Source: Flavobacteriales bacterium | GTDB lineage: Bacteria; Bacteroidota; Bacteroidia; Flavobacteriales_D; UBA2798 | Reading direction: 5' to 3' | DNA length: 64,000 bases | Assembly (NCBI GenBank): GCA_019694795.1 | Contig: JAIBBF010000010.1 | Span: 1-64,000 of the forward strand | Shown: piece after piece, positions 42,009-51,240 of the stretch | Numbering within the stretch: position 1 is the stretch's first letter | Layout: each line of letters starts with the position of its first letter | Made by a program: the position numbers and the translations under genes | The notes under the pieces: model-generated | What the model was told of the DNA's origin: nothing | The model's input: the letters and a program-made list of their open reading frames with translations, nothing else | Database searches by the model: none

Positions 42009-43976
42009 TTGAAAAAGTCGGTCTTTATAATTCTTATTTCTCTTGCGGTTGTTACCGTAATGGGTAAAAAAGTTGAAACGAAATCCTTGTTTCGTTCGCA
42101 TGTAAAAAACGTAATGCATCATAACGTAACTCAAAACCGTGCTCCTCTTGCACAGGATGAGTATTTCATGCATTCATTTAATTGCGGAGGTTGTCATGGA
42201 CCGGATCCCAGTGCCATTGCCATGGTAGACAACAACGGAACCGATGTAAATCTCTATTCCGATTGGCGCACCAGCATGATGGCCCTTTCTGCTATTGATC
42301 CTCTGTGGAGAGCGAAAGTGAGTCAGGAAATCACCGTTAATCCGGGACATGCCGATGAATTGCAAAGCACCTGTACAAAATGCCACGCCCCTACCGGAAG
42401 ATATACCGCCGAATACAAAGGATTACTCCCCTACACCATTGCTGACCTTGAAAATGATTCATTAGGACTTGATGGCGTTTCCTGCAGTGGATGTCACGCT
42501 ATTGATCCCAGCGTTGGCACTACCTTCTCCGGAAATATCCCTTACGATACGGTGCATTATGGTCCCGATGGATTCCGTGCAGAGTATGGTCCATTCGATA
42601 ATCCCGTACAAGGCAATATGCAATTGTATGTTGGAATTAATCCCACATTCAGCACACACGTAAGTGAAGGAAGAATGTGTTCCTCTTGCCATACACTGAT
42701 TACGAATACAGCGGATTTGTCGGGTAATTTAACCGGCGGACAATTCATTGAGCAAGCAACATTCCACGAATGGAAAAACTCGGCCTACCCGGCTTCATTT
42801 ACTACTTGTCAGACCTGCCACATGCCGCAAATCGAAGATCCGGTGATTTTAATGGTGGGTAGTATTGGACTTGCACCTCGTTCTCCATTTAACCTTCACT
42901 ACTTCAACGGTGCCAATTCGTATATGGTGAATCTGATTAAAAACAATAAAAGTGCACTGGGATTGGATTCCATTCCCGATAAAGATTTCGATTCAACCCT
43001 TGCAACGATTGGTCGCCAATTAAAACAAAACACAGCGAAACTCACTTTCACGCAAACACCTTATGTTGGTAATGACACATTGTATGTTGACCTGGAAGTA
43101 AGAAACAAAGCAGGACATAAATTCCCCAGCGGATATCCATCACGACGTGCATTTGTGCAATTGGTTGTTACCGATGCTGCGAATGGAGATACGCTCTTTA
43201 AATCGGGAGTGGTAGATAATACCGGCGAAATTGTAAACAATACCGGTCCATATCAAAATCACTATACGATGATCAACAGCGAAATGCAAACGCAGATCTA
43301 CGAAATGATTATGGGTGATGTGAATGGAAATAAAACCACCGTATTGGAACGTGCCGCTCAACCTTTAAAAGATAATCGTCTCCCACCTTTTGGTTTTAGC
43401 ACATCACATCAAAGTTATGATACAACAAAAATCATTGGCGGCGCATTGAATGATCCGGATTTCAATTGGAATGGCGGCACAGAAGGAACCGGTAAGGATG
43501 TGGTTCATTATCACATTCCACTGGGAGGATTTTCAGGCAATGTAAATGTCACCGCAAAAATTTTATACCAAACCATTAATCCCGGTTGGTTAAGCGAAAT
43601 GTTTGCACTAAATACAGCCCCCATCGATGCATTCCGAAACATGTATCAGAATTCGGATGTTAGTCCGATTGTGGTAGATAGTATTGCTATTGGAGGAATA
43701 AGTTTTTATACCGGACTCAATCCTTCATTGAGGAGCCAGCTAAAAATTTATCCGAATCCATCCCGAGATGGTCTTGTGATGATAAGTAGTTCTTCGGTAG
43801 AAATCCAAGAAATCGAACTTTATGATTTGAGTGGAAAAAAGCTGACAATCAACTCTATTGATTATTTCCAAAGCATCAAAATGCTTCGATTACCTGCTTA
43901 TTCAGGAATTTTCATTCTGAGAATACGGACCGAAAAGGGCTGGATCAGCGAAAAAATTATCCGAATCACCGAGTGA
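42009..43976 (+). CDS. Secreted pentaheme c-type cytochrome with T9SS sorting domain
   Basis: The 655-residue protein has a signal peptide and five CxxCH heme motifs: CGGCH 59-63, CTKCH 122-126, CSGCH 159-163, CSSCH 224-228 and CQTCH 267-271. Their spread resembles the cytochrome c554 family. A beta-rich region (about 340-560, with AGHKFPSGYPSRRAF) follows, and a type A T9SS sorting domain begins at about 577 (LKIYPNPSRDGL). A multiheme protein exported over the outer membrane could carry electrons outside the cell or act as a reductase or hydroxylamine/nitrite-type enzyme. The start is a TTG at 42009; the nearby ATG at 42002 is in another frame. Confidence 0.88.
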   Translation: MKKSVFIILISLAVVTVMGKKVETKSLFRSHVKNVMHHNVTQNRAPLAQDEYFMHSFNCGGCHGPDPSAIAMVDNNGTDVNLYSDWRTSMMALSAIDPLWRAKVSQEITVNPGHADELQSTCTKCHAPTGRYTAEYKGLLPYTIADLENDSLGLDGVSCSGCHAIDPSVGTTFSGNIPYDTVHYGPDGFRAEYGPFDNPVQGNMQLYVGINPTFSTHVSEGRMCSSCHTLITNTADLSGNLTGGQFIEQATFHEWKNSAYPASFTTCQTCHMPQIEDPVILMVGSIGLAPRSPFNLHYFNGANSYMVNLIKNNKSALGLDSIPDKDFDSTLATIGRQLKQNTAKLTFTQTPYVGNDTLYVDLEVRNKAGHKFPSGYPSRRAFVQLVVTDAANGDTLFKSGVVDNTGEIVNNTGPYQNHYTMINSEMQTQIYEMIMGDVNGNKTTVLERAAQPLKDNRLPPFGFSTSHQSYDTTKIIGGALNDPDFNWNGGTEGTGKDVVHYHIPLGGFSGNVNVTAKILYQTINPGWLSEMFALNTAPIDAFRNMYQNSDVSPIVVDSIAIGGISFYTGLNPSLRSQLKIYPNPSRDGLVMISSSSVEIQEIELYDLSGKKLTINSIDYFQSIKMLRLPAYSGIFILRIRTEKGWISEKIIRITE

Positions 43977-44072
43977 TTTTTTCCCTTTTATGATTGGTAG
44001 GTGCCCCATATTTATGTAAATTGAGGGCTCAATCAAACAAACACATTTCTAATTACACCAAAAACTTTAAGC

Positions 44073-46940
44073 ATGAAGAAAAGTTTACTTACGTGTTTTG
44101 GTATTGGAGGATTGATGATTTCTGCAAATGCGCAATTAGCATTTACAGATGCATCTGCACGTCTTTCCAATGGCCTTAACAGTGGTTGTCCAATTACCGT
44201 TGTGGATTGGAACAATGACGGAATGGACGATATCGTTCGTCTTGATCAGGGTTATATTCTTGTAATCGATGAGCAACGTCCGGGTCAGAATTTTGTAACC
44301 CACAATTTCGGAGCAGTTGGAAGCGGTTCCGGTTGGGCATGGGGTATGGCAGTTGCCGATTTCGACAATAACGGTTATAAAGACGTTGTTGCGGGTGGTT
44401 ACTCCACTTCCTATCCTCTTCGTGTTTTAATGATGAATGCGAATGGTACTTCAGTAACCGTTCAGAATTTAAGTCCGGGAAATTTCTTTGTGCAGAACAT
44501 CACCCTGGGTGATTTTGACAATGATGGTTCTACCGACATTTTTTCGTGTGATGACAATGCTCCGGCGCATATTTTCCTGAACAACGGATCCGGAACATTT
44601 AGTGCATCCACCATCATCAATTTCGATATTACACCTGGTCAAACCTCCGGTACATCGAATGATGATTCCGGAAACTATGGTTCAGTTTATACCGATTTCG
44701 ACAACGACGGTGATCTTGATTTATACATTGCAAAATGTCGCCAGGCCGTAACTGGTCCGGGTGCAACCAGCGATCCACGCCGTATCAATATCATGTTCCG
44801 TAACAACGGAGATGGTACCTATACCGAAATGGCAACTTCTGCAAACATTGCAGTAGGATGGCAAAGTTGGACCGCTTGTTTTGGTGATGTGGACAATGAC
44901 AATGATTTCGATTTAGTTCTTACGAATCACGATCATGAAAGTCAACTCTACATCAATGACGGTTCTGGTGTATATACTGAAAATACAACTTCAGGAATCA
45001 CTACATCAGGTATGACTCCAATTGAAACTTTGTTTGCGGATTTCGATAACGATACTTACATCGACTTATTAATTGGTGGTTCCAGCAACTTTAAGTTTTT
45101 CCATAACAATGGAGATTTAACCTTTTCGGAAGTAACCAATCTTTTCGGAAGCAGCATTATTTATGCACCTGCAAATGGAGATTTAAATCATGATGGATTT
45201 ATGGACTTAGCGGTTTCATATGCTAACATCTATACCTCTCCTTCTTCTACCGACGACAAAATCTGGTTTAACAATAAAAACTCCAATCATTTTGTAGTTG
45301 TAGATTTAAAAGGTACCACATCTAATATCGACGCTATTGGTGCACGTGTTTCCATTTATGGCGCATGGGGTGTTCAAACACGCGAAGTTCGTGCAGGAGA
45401 ATCTTACGGTACTCAAAACAGCGGATTCGCTCATTTTGGTTTAGGTTCTGCAACCAGCATTGATTCAATTGTTATCGACTGGCCGACTTCAGGATCACAA
45501 ACCATTTACGATCCGGCTCCTGATCAGTTTATTTCTGTAATTGAAAACGATTGCGTATCACCTGTGGCTGCATCCATTACTTCCAGCAATGGATCGTATG
45601 CATTCTGTACCGGACAATCCGTTACCTTATCTGCACCTGCAGGATATACTTACTTGTGGTCGAACGGAGCAACTACTCAATCGATCGTAGTTAATGCAAC
45701 CGGTGAATTTAATGTATTGGTTTCTGCAGCAGGAAACAACTGCGGATCTTTATCTCCTACAGTTTCTGTAACTCAAAATCCGGATGAAACACCAAGCGTT
45801 TCTGCGAATGGTCCAACCGAATTTTGCTATGGAGAATCAGTGGTATTAAGCGGAAGCTCTCACCCGAACGGTTATAGCTGGTCGAACGGTGAAACCACCC
45901 AATCCATTACCGTAACTGATGCCGGAACTTATTCGATGACAGTTCAAGGTGCTTGTGGAAACTTCACATCCACTCCGATTACTGTATCAGTAAATGCAGC
46001 TACTGCTCCAACAACTTCCGATGTAAATATTCCTGTTCCCGGAACGGCTAACCTTACTGCTACCGGTACTACCATTTCATGGTACGATGCAGCAAGCGGA
46101 GGAAATTTAGTTGGTACTGGTAATAACTGGACCACTCCATTCATCAACACTACTACAACTTATTATGCAGAAGATGTTGCCACCTTTACAGGAGGAACTG
46201 CTACAGGTGGTAAACCATATGTAACAGGAGCAAATGTGTACAGCGGAAATACAACTAATGCAAAAATGTATTTCGATGTAACTGAAGCTTGCACGTTAAA
46301 CACTGTGAAAGTGTATACTGATATCGCAGGAACTCGTTTAATTCAACTTTACAGCTCAGGCGGAACATTACTTAATTCTGCTTCAGTGAACATCCCTGTT
46401 GACTCCAGCGATATCACGTTAAATTTCGCTTTAACTCCTGGTACTGGATATTATCTTACAACTGATGCAATCACCAACCAAGCTATTCCCGGATGGGGAA
46501 ATCCTGGTCCACGTTTAAAACGTAACTCAGGCGACGTTGCTTATCCTTATGCTGTTGGTAGCTCGATTTCAATTACGGGTAACAACCAGGGTACAACCTT
46601 GTATTACTACTTCTACGATTGGCATATCACTTTACCTGACTTTGATTGTCCTGGTCCACGCTCTTCTGCCACTGTAACGGTAGGTGCTGTTGGAATTGGT
46701 GAACTTTCGGAAAATGGTTTCAATGTATATCCAAATCCGGCCAAAGACATGCTTTACATTTCTTCTTCCAACGGAAACTATTCTGTAGAAATGTATGATG
46801 TAACAGGACGTGTTGTTTATACAAAAACTACAACAAGCGGTAATTCTCAGATCGACGTGAACGAAATGGTACCTGGTGTATATTTCATTCGTCTCGAAAA
46901 TGCTTCGGGTAAATCTATCCGTAAAATTATCGTTGAATAA
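44073..46940 (+). CDS. Secreted FG-GAP/UnbV repeat protein with Ig-like modules and T9SS domain
   Basis: The 955-residue protein has a signal peptide (after SANAQ, residue 21) and at least six FG-GAP/VCBS calcium-binding repeats with the DxDNDGxxD pattern (DFDNNGYKD, DFDNDGSTD, DFDNDGDLD and others, about 45-370). An ASPIC/UnbV domain (about 405-490) and two 'CxGxSVxLS ... W SNG x TTQSI' Ig-like modules (about 510-650) follow. The C-terminus is a T9SS sorting domain (VYPNPAKDMLYIS ... GVYFIRLEN). It is probably a calcium-stabilised surface adhesin or binding protein. Ligand unknown. Confidence 0.88.
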   Translation: MKKSLLTCFGIGGLMISANAQLAFTDASARLSNGLNSGCPITVVDWNNDGMDDIVRLDQGYILVIDEQRPGQNFVTHNFGAVGSGSGWAWGMAVADFDNNGYKDVVAGGYSTSYPLRVLMMNANGTSVTVQNLSPGNFFVQNITLGDFDNDGSTDIFSCDDNAPAHIFLNNGSGTFSASTIINFDITPGQTSGTSNDDSGNYGSVYTDFDNDGDLDLYIAKCRQAVTGPGATSDPRRINIMFRNNGDGTYTEMATSANIAVGWQSWTACFGDVDNDNDFDLVLTNHDHESQLYINDGSGVYTENTTSGITTSGMTPIETLFADFDNDTYIDLLIGGSSNFKFFHNNGDLTFSEVTNLFGSSIIYAPANGDLNHDGFMDLAVSYANIYTSPSSTDDKIWFNNKNSNHFVVVDLKGTTSNIDAIGARVSIYGAWGVQTREVRAGESYGTQNSGFAHFGLGSATSIDSIVIDWPTSGSQTIYDPAPDQFISVIENDCVSPVAASITSSNGSYAFCTGQSVTLSAPAGYTYLWSNGATTQSIVVNATGEFNVLVSAAGNNCGSLSPTVSVTQNPDETPSVSANGPTEFCYGESVVLSGSSHPNGYSWSNGETTQSITVTDAGTYSMTVQGACGNFTSTPITVSVNAATAPTTSDVNIPVPGTANLTATGTTISWYDAASGGNLVGTGNNWTTPFINTTTTYYAEDVATFTGGTATGGKPYVTGANVYSGNTTNAKMYFDVTEACTLNTVKVYTDIAGTRLIQLYSSGGTLLNSASVNIPVDSSDITLNFALTPGTGYYLTTDAITNQAIPGWGNPGPRLKRNSGDVAYPYAVGSSISITGNNQGTTLYYYFYDWHITLPDFDCPGPRSSATVTVGAVGIGELSENGFNVYPNPAKDMLYISSSNGNYSVEMYDVTGRVVYTKTTTSGNSQIDVNEMVPGVYFIRLENASGKSIRKIIVE

Positions 46941-46957
46941 AAAATATCTTCATGCTG

Positions 46958-46988
46958 AAAAGCCCGGATCGAAAGGTTCGGGCTTTTT
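46958..46988 (+). terminator. Terminator after the FG-GAP gene
   Basis: A stem of AAAAGCCCG (46958-46966) with CGGGCTTTT (46979-46987) and a 12-base loop runs into T residues. Confidence 0.88.
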
Positions 46989-47046
46989 CACTTTTATATC
47001 TTGATAATCCTATTTCTTTCCCACCTTTTTGAATGCGAATTTGATT

Positions 47047-47054
47047 TAGTTTTG
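47047..47054 (+). promoter_or_regulatory. -7 promoter element (TAGTTTTG)
   Basis: This is an exact TAnnTTTG 5 bases before the ATG at 47060, with a TTTG at 47028-47031 as a possible, slightly close, -33 box. It drives the three-gene set 47060-49110. Confidence 0.5.
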
Positions 47055-47059
47055 AACTG

Positions 47060-47761
47060 ATGAAGTTTTTGCGTGTTTTCATTTTGATTTCATGTTGCTG
47101 CTCCGGATTAGCAAATGCCCAAACTTTTGGATTTAGTAGTGGAATACCAGTCTGGCAACCTCTAAACCATATTATTAATCGATACAACGATACACGTCCC
47201 TGGCTAACGAATCAGATGAATGAAATTCATTTCTTACCAGGTGTTAATATCGGATTTGGAATGCATGAGTGGGATTCAAAATTTTCATTTGATTTATTCC
47301 GGCTTCAATGGTTAAGAAAAACAGTAAAGGCAGAAGGCCAGGATCAAAGTCGAACAATGCGCGTAAAATTTTCAACCCTATCCATTATCGGATTCGGGTA
47401 TTACCCCATTGCAAAATCGAAATTTAAATTAGGTTTTAACCTTTATCCGGTTGAACTTTCACGGCTAAAAATTAAAGGTAAAACAAGCGAAGAACCCGAT
47501 TGGAAATATTATTACAAAAGCGCTTCATTTTTTGGAATTCCCACGAATGCAAGTAGCACCTTGACTTTTGATTTCCTCTACCTAACAAGTGAGAAACTGC
47601 ATTGGCAATTTCGATTATACTATTTGTACTCATGGTTCAAGGATGAAGAAATTCTATTTGTAAACAAAGAATTAAACCCAAATACTTACCAATACACAAA
47701 TCAATCTCAGACATTGGATTGTAGTCATTTCGGAATTTCAATATCACTTGGCGTACACTGA
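47060..47761 (+). CDS. Exported protein of unknown function, barrel-like
   Basis: The 233-residue protein has a signal peptide (cleavage after ANAQ, residue 21) and alternating hydrophobic/polar strands with aromatic girdles (STLSIIGFGYYPIAKSKFK, WQFRLYYLYSWF), as in outer-membrane barrels. I do not recognise the family. It lies 6 bases upstream of a second barrel-like gene, and an overlapping lipoprotein gene follows, so the three are probably one envelope unit. Confidence 0.65.
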   Translation: MKFLRVFILISCCCSGLANAQTFGFSSGIPVWQPLNHIINRYNDTRPWLTNQMNEIHFLPGVNIGFGMHEWDSKFSFDLFRLQWLRKTVKAEGQDQSRTMRVKFSTLSIIGFGYYPIAKSKFKLGFNLYPVELSRLKIKGKTSEEPDWKYYYKSASFFGIPTNASSTLTFDFLYLTSEKLHWQFRLYYLYSWFKDEEILFVNKELNPNTYQYTNQSQTLDCSHFGISISLGVH

Positions 47762-47767
47762 TTCACT

Positions 47768-48604
47768 ATGAAAAAAGGAATTCTACTTCTCTTCTCGTTT
47801 TGCTGGATGAATCTTTGCTTTTCCCAGGATAATCTTTGGATTACAATACATGGAGGTTATAATTATAATCAATTTAAGCCTGGTCTTTTAAACGATTTTA
47901 TTTCCAGCTATAATTCCGCCTATTCATCTTTCATAAAAACCCCATTCGATAAATTTGATGAAAGCATGGCGGGTTTAAATTTTGGTGGCGGAATGTTTTT
48001 GCAATTGGAAAAACTAACACTGGGCTTTGACTTTTCAAAAGTGAAATATCGTCAGGAAAGGAGTACGCAATTCAATAACCTGAATGGTCGACAGGTAAGT
48101 CTTCAATTTGTGAATTGGGACATGAACATTGATATTGGGGGCAAACTCTTAAAAACCGGCAGCGTGGGGTTCTTAATGGGAGTCACATACAGGTCTGCAG
48201 CTATTTATTCAAAATCATTTTCATATGGCGAATCAAACATGTCATACGGTTCTGAATATTGGCTTAACGGAATTTACAGAGGAACACCACAAACCGATCT
48301 GAATGTGGGGGCTGTTATAAGAATCCCCATTTTTAAGTATGGAATGATTCAATTTACTGCATACTATCCCCTCCCATTTGCAGATGGAAATCCGGATGAA
48401 CAGTATCTGAGTGCCTTTTCAGATGATAGTCCGGGTAAAAACATTTGCTCGCAATATTTCCCCAAAGATGTTGCACAATTTGATGCCAATTGCAGCGCCG
48501 GTATTTACGATTATCAGAATAATGTTATTCCGAATAAATTTCGGGGACCCTATTTGAATGCCTCGCTGGTTTTCCGAATTAATCTATTAAACGAAAAAAA
48601 ATGA
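47768..48604 (+). CDS. Exported protein of unknown function, barrel-like
   Basis: The 278-residue protein has a signal peptide (cleavage near CFSQ, residue 20) and beta-strand-rich sequence with glycine/aromatic patterns (GGGMFLQLEKLTLGFDF, NMDIGGKLLKTGSVGFLMGVTYRS), ending NASLVFRINLL like a barrel closing strand. It has no recognised family. It lies between the 47060 gene and the lipoprotein gene at 48601, which it overlaps by four bases (ATGA). Confidence 0.65.
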   Translation: MKKGILLLFSFCWMNLCFSQDNLWITIHGGYNYNQFKPGLLNDFISSYNSAYSSFIKTPFDKFDESMAGLNFGGGMFLQLEKLTLGFDFSKVKYRQERSTQFNNLNGRQVSLQFVNWDMNIDIGGKLLKTGSVGFLMGVTYRSAAIYSKSFSYGESNMSYGSEYWLNGIYRGTPQTDLNVGAVIRIPIFKYGMIQFTAYYPLPFADGNPDEQYLSAFSDDSPGKNICSQYFPKDVAQFDANCSAGIYDYQNNVIPNKFRGPYLNASLVFRINLLNEKK

Positions 48605-49110
48605 AATACATAGGATGCCTGATTACGATTCTTTGCTTATCACTTTTTTCATCATGCGGAAAAGATGATCCAATAAACCCGGAGGATGTATTATTTAAAC
48701 GACTTTCAACTGGGAATGGAATCTGGAAATTGGAAAAAGTGGAATACATCTCATTTGATGCCAATGGAAATGAAACGCTCGATTCGGCATTGATACCGGA
48801 TCAACAATATATTTTTTACGAAAAAAGTGAAGAGATCGACGGATTAATCATTTCCTACCATGCCGTGTCAATTTCTGAACCGAATAATACGGGTATTACG
48901 TATTCTATTTGGGCAGAAAAAGAGCGCGTAATCTTTTATCCGGTTGGAGACATCCTCAATTCCGTTGCAGAATTCGCTGTTGAAAAAGATGAAAAGAATA
49001 AACAAACCTGGATCCGATTTGTAAACCTAAACGGTAAAGTGGTGTTTCATTTGGAAAAATGTCCGGATTGCACACCTTATTACACGCCGTACACTGAAAA
49101 TGGAATTTAA
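48601..49110 (+). CDS. Small lipoprotein of unknown function
   Basis: The 169-residue protein has a lipoprotein signal with SSCGKDD (lipid cysteine near residue 19) followed by acidic residues, as in surface lipoproteins of this phylum. The body is beta-rich (GNGIWKLEKVEYISFDANG) and lipocalin-like in feel, without a firm match. A CPDC pair sits near the C-terminus. It ends in a TTAA double stop shared with the convergent gene at 49107. Confidence 0.65.
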   Translation: MKYIGCLITILCLSLFSSCGKDDPINPEDVLFKRLSTGNGIWKLEKVEYISFDANGNETLDSALIPDQQYIFYEKSEEIDGLIISYHAVSISEPNNTGITYSIWAEKERVIFYPVGDILNSVAEFAVEKDEKNKQTWIRFVNLNGKVVFHLEKCPDCTPYYTPYTENGI

Positions 49111-49466
49111 ATTTTTAATTCTTTCATGGGATCCCAAAAAAGCTGATCAAAATTCTGAACCTGATCATCAATAACAATTACTCCTTCTGCTTCCAATAAT
49201 TGCTGCATGGTATCCGGTGTTGCAAAATGCATTTTACCCGATAACAATCCAATGCGGTTCACCACCCGGTGAGCAGGTATGCCAGAATCGCCATGCGCTG
49301 CATTCATAGCCCAGCCCACCATACGTGATGAACGTGCAGCCCCAAGATATTTTGCAATTGCTCCATAGGATGTAACTCTTCCATAAGGTACAAGTTTGGC
49401 GACTTCATGTACCTGCTGAAAAAAATCTTTGTTCTTTTCCGAAAGTTTAACGGGTTTTAATGCCAT
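49107..49466 (-). CDS. Alkyltransferase-like (MGMT family) protein without active cysteine
   Basis: The 119-residue protein matches the DNA-binding domain of O6-alkylguanine-DNA alkyltransferases: VPYGRVTSYGAIAKYLG, SRMVGWAMNAA, then PAHRVVN. In the enzymes this motif is PCHR, with Cys taking the alkyl group. Here it is Ala, as in alkyltransferase-like (ATL) proteins, which bind alkylated guanine and call nucleotide excision repair. It overlaps the end of trmB by 20 bases and shares its last four bases with the converging lipoprotein gene. Confidence 0.88.
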   Translation of the reverse strand: MALKPVKLSEKNKDFFQQVHEVAKLVPYGRVTSYGAIAKYLGAARSSRMVGWAMNAAHGDSGIPAHRVVNRIGLLSGKMHFATPDTMQQLLEAEGVIVIDDQVQNFDQLFWDPMKELKI

Positions 49467-50232
49467 CTACAGTTTTATAATATTCTTCCAATGCAGCAAG
49501 CGCAGGATCCATTTCTATGATAATATCATCGCGACGTTTAAAATCGGCAAGCAATATAAATTTCAGGTATTTTATTTTCTTTCCTTTCGATAACCACATC
49601 TCTTCATAAAAGGTGCGGATGTCGAGAATATCTCTGGTTTCCGCATCGAATGAATTGAAATCATCGCCATATAAATCATTGGTGTCAACAATACACTTCA
49701 ATTGATAACGACGAATTACTTCCCTTGTGTATTCGTACAATAAATCACTATCTGATTTTACATGAATAATTCCATCCTTACCCAACAGACGGGTATATCT
49801 TTCCAAAAACCATGGAGAGGTTAAACGCTTTTTCTCCCATTGCGGACGAGGCTGTGGGTCGGAAAATGTCAGCCATATTTCACTTACTTCACCCGGTGAA
49901 AAAAATGCGGCTATAAAATCGATTCTAGTCCGGATAAATCCTGCATTGGAAATTTTTTCCTCCAATACCGTTTTCGCACCACGCCAAATCCGCGCCCCTT
50001 TAACGTCGATACCAATGAAATTTTTATTGGGAAAGCGTCGTGCTAAGCCAACTGTGTATTCACCCTTTCCACAACCCAGCTCTAAAACAATCGGATGTTC
50101 ATTTTTAAAAAAATCCGAATTCCATTTCCCTTGTATAGCATGAGGTGTTTTCATTAATTCAGCACGCGAATCCTGAATAACATGCGGAAATCCCTCCATT
50201 TCGGCCCAACGTTCAAGTTTGTTTTTACCCAT
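49447..50232 (-). CDS. trmB: tRNA (guanine(46)-N7)-methyltransferase TrmB
   Basis: TrmB methylates N7 of G46 in the tRNA variable loop with SAM. The protein of 261 residues shows the SAM motif VLELGCGKGEYTVGLARRFP, FIGIDVKGARIW, and the family signature LTFSDPQPRPQWEKKRLTSPWFL. I take the ATG at 50232 (MGKNKLERWAEMEGF, common in Bacteroidetes TrmB) instead of 50259, which lies upstream of the -7 element. The ATL gene follows with a 20-base overlap. Confidence 0.94.
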   Translation of the reverse strand: MGKNKLERWAEMEGFPHVIQDSRAELMKTPHAIQGKWNSDFFKNEHPIVLELGCGKGEYTVGLARRFPNKNFIGIDVKGARIWRGAKTVLEEKISNAGFIRTRIDFIAAFFSPGEVSEIWLTFSDPQPRPQWEKKRLTSPWFLERYTRLLGKDGIIHVKSDSDLLYEYTREVIRRYQLKCIVDTNDLYGDDFNSFDAETRDILDIRTFYEEMWLSKGKKIKYLKFILLADFKRRDDIIIEMDPALAALEEYYKTVDGIKTR

Positions 50233-50248
50233 TGCAGATTGAATTGAA

Positions 50249-50256
50249 CAAATGTA
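50249..50256 (-). promoter_or_regulatory. -7 promoter element of trmB (TACATTTG)
   Basis: This is an exact TAnnTTTG on the minus strand, 16 bases upstream of the chosen trmB start. Confidence 0.6.
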
Positions 50257-50301
50257 CAAGATTCGCTGAATTGTTCAGATTGATGTATTTTGGAGGCCGA
50301 A

Positions 50302-51240
50302 ATGATGAATCAGGAACGAATTCTTATTGCCCCTTTAAATTGGGGTTTAGGTCATGCCAGTCGCTGCGTGCCGCTTATCGACCGTTTCCTGAACGAAGGT
50401 CACCATCTATTAATCGCCGGATACGGAGATGCCGGGGAATATTTAAAAAAAAGGTACCCTCAACTTGAATACATCCATTTTCCGGGAATGGAAATCAATT
50501 ATGCGAATAAGCGATGGATGAAATTGAAAATGCTTTATCAATTTCCGAAATTGATCAGAAGCATTTCAAAAGAACATATCCAGTTAAAAAGCATCATAGA
50601 AAAACACAAAATCACGAAAGTGATTTCCGATAACCGCTTCGGGTTGTACAATAAAAATGTGCATTGTGTTTTTATCACCCATCAGGTTTTTATCAAAACC
50701 GGATTATTCGAAAAATTAATTCATAAAATAAATTCCTCTTATATCAGGCGATACAACGAATGCTGGATTCCGGATGTTGAAACGGAACCTTCATTATCGG
50801 GAGAGCTATCTCATGGAAACACACTTCCTGAAAACTGTAAATATATTGGTCCACTCTCCCGTTTTTCCGGAGTAACCTTACCTCCTGCAGAAGCAACGCT
50901 GGATGTAGTCATTGTAATATCCGGACCTGAACCAAGCAGAACAAGGTTTGAAATGCAAATGATTGAACGGTTTAAAAACACCGGTAAAAAAATTGCACTG
51001 ATCCGCGGCACTTGTGCTCCTTCTACCCTGATTTTTCCTTCTGAATTTGTAACTGTGGTAGATTTAGCTATGGATGATGAATTATTAATGCTTTATGCAA
51101 AATCGAAACACATTATCTGTCGCTCGGGTTATTCCACCATTATGGATTTGCATGCCTTAAATCTAACTGCAGAATACATTGCAACGCCGGGTCAGCCCGA
51201 ACAGGAATACCTGGCAAAACTCCATTCCAAACACAACTAA
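50302..51240 (+). CDS. MurG-like/GT-B family glycosyltransferase
   Basis: The 312-residue protein begins ERILIAPLNWGLGHASRCVPLIDRFLNEGH, the N-terminal nucleotide-sugar fold seen in a Bacteroidetes branch of MurG/MJ1255-like GT-B glycosyltransferases. Its C-terminal domain has KHIICRSGYSTIMDLHAL, equivalent to the donor-binding SRxGxxTxxEL of MurG, and PGQPEQEYLAKLH. The acceptor is unknown. It starts at the ATG at 50302 or the next codon at 50305. It is divergent from trmB and ends overlapping the converging lipoprotein gene by four bases. Confidence 0.82.
   Translation: MMNQERILIAPLNWGLGHASRCVPLIDRFLNEGHHLLIAGYGDAGEYLKKRYPQLEYIHFPGMEINYANKRWMKLKMLYQFPKLIRSISKEHIQLKSIIEKHKITKVISDNRFGLYNKNVHCVFITHQVFIKTGLFEKLIHKINSSYIRRYNECWIPDVETEPSLSGELSHGNTLPENCKYIGPLSRFSGVTLPPAEATLDVVIVISGPEPSRTRFEMQMIERFKNTGKKIALIRGTCAPSTLIFPSEFVTVVDLAMDDELLMLYAKSKHIICRSGYSTIMDLHALNLTAEYIATPGQPEQEYLAKLHSKHN

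Noticed and set aside
45944-46150. 68-residue minus-strand open frame in the FG-GAP gene
   Set aside because: It is a shadow of repetitive Thr/Ala/Val-rich coding sequence on the plus strand.
49186-49320. Active O6-methylguanine-DNA methyltransferase
   Set aside because: The active-site motif reads PAHR, so the acceptor cysteine is missing; I call it alkyltransferase-like instead.
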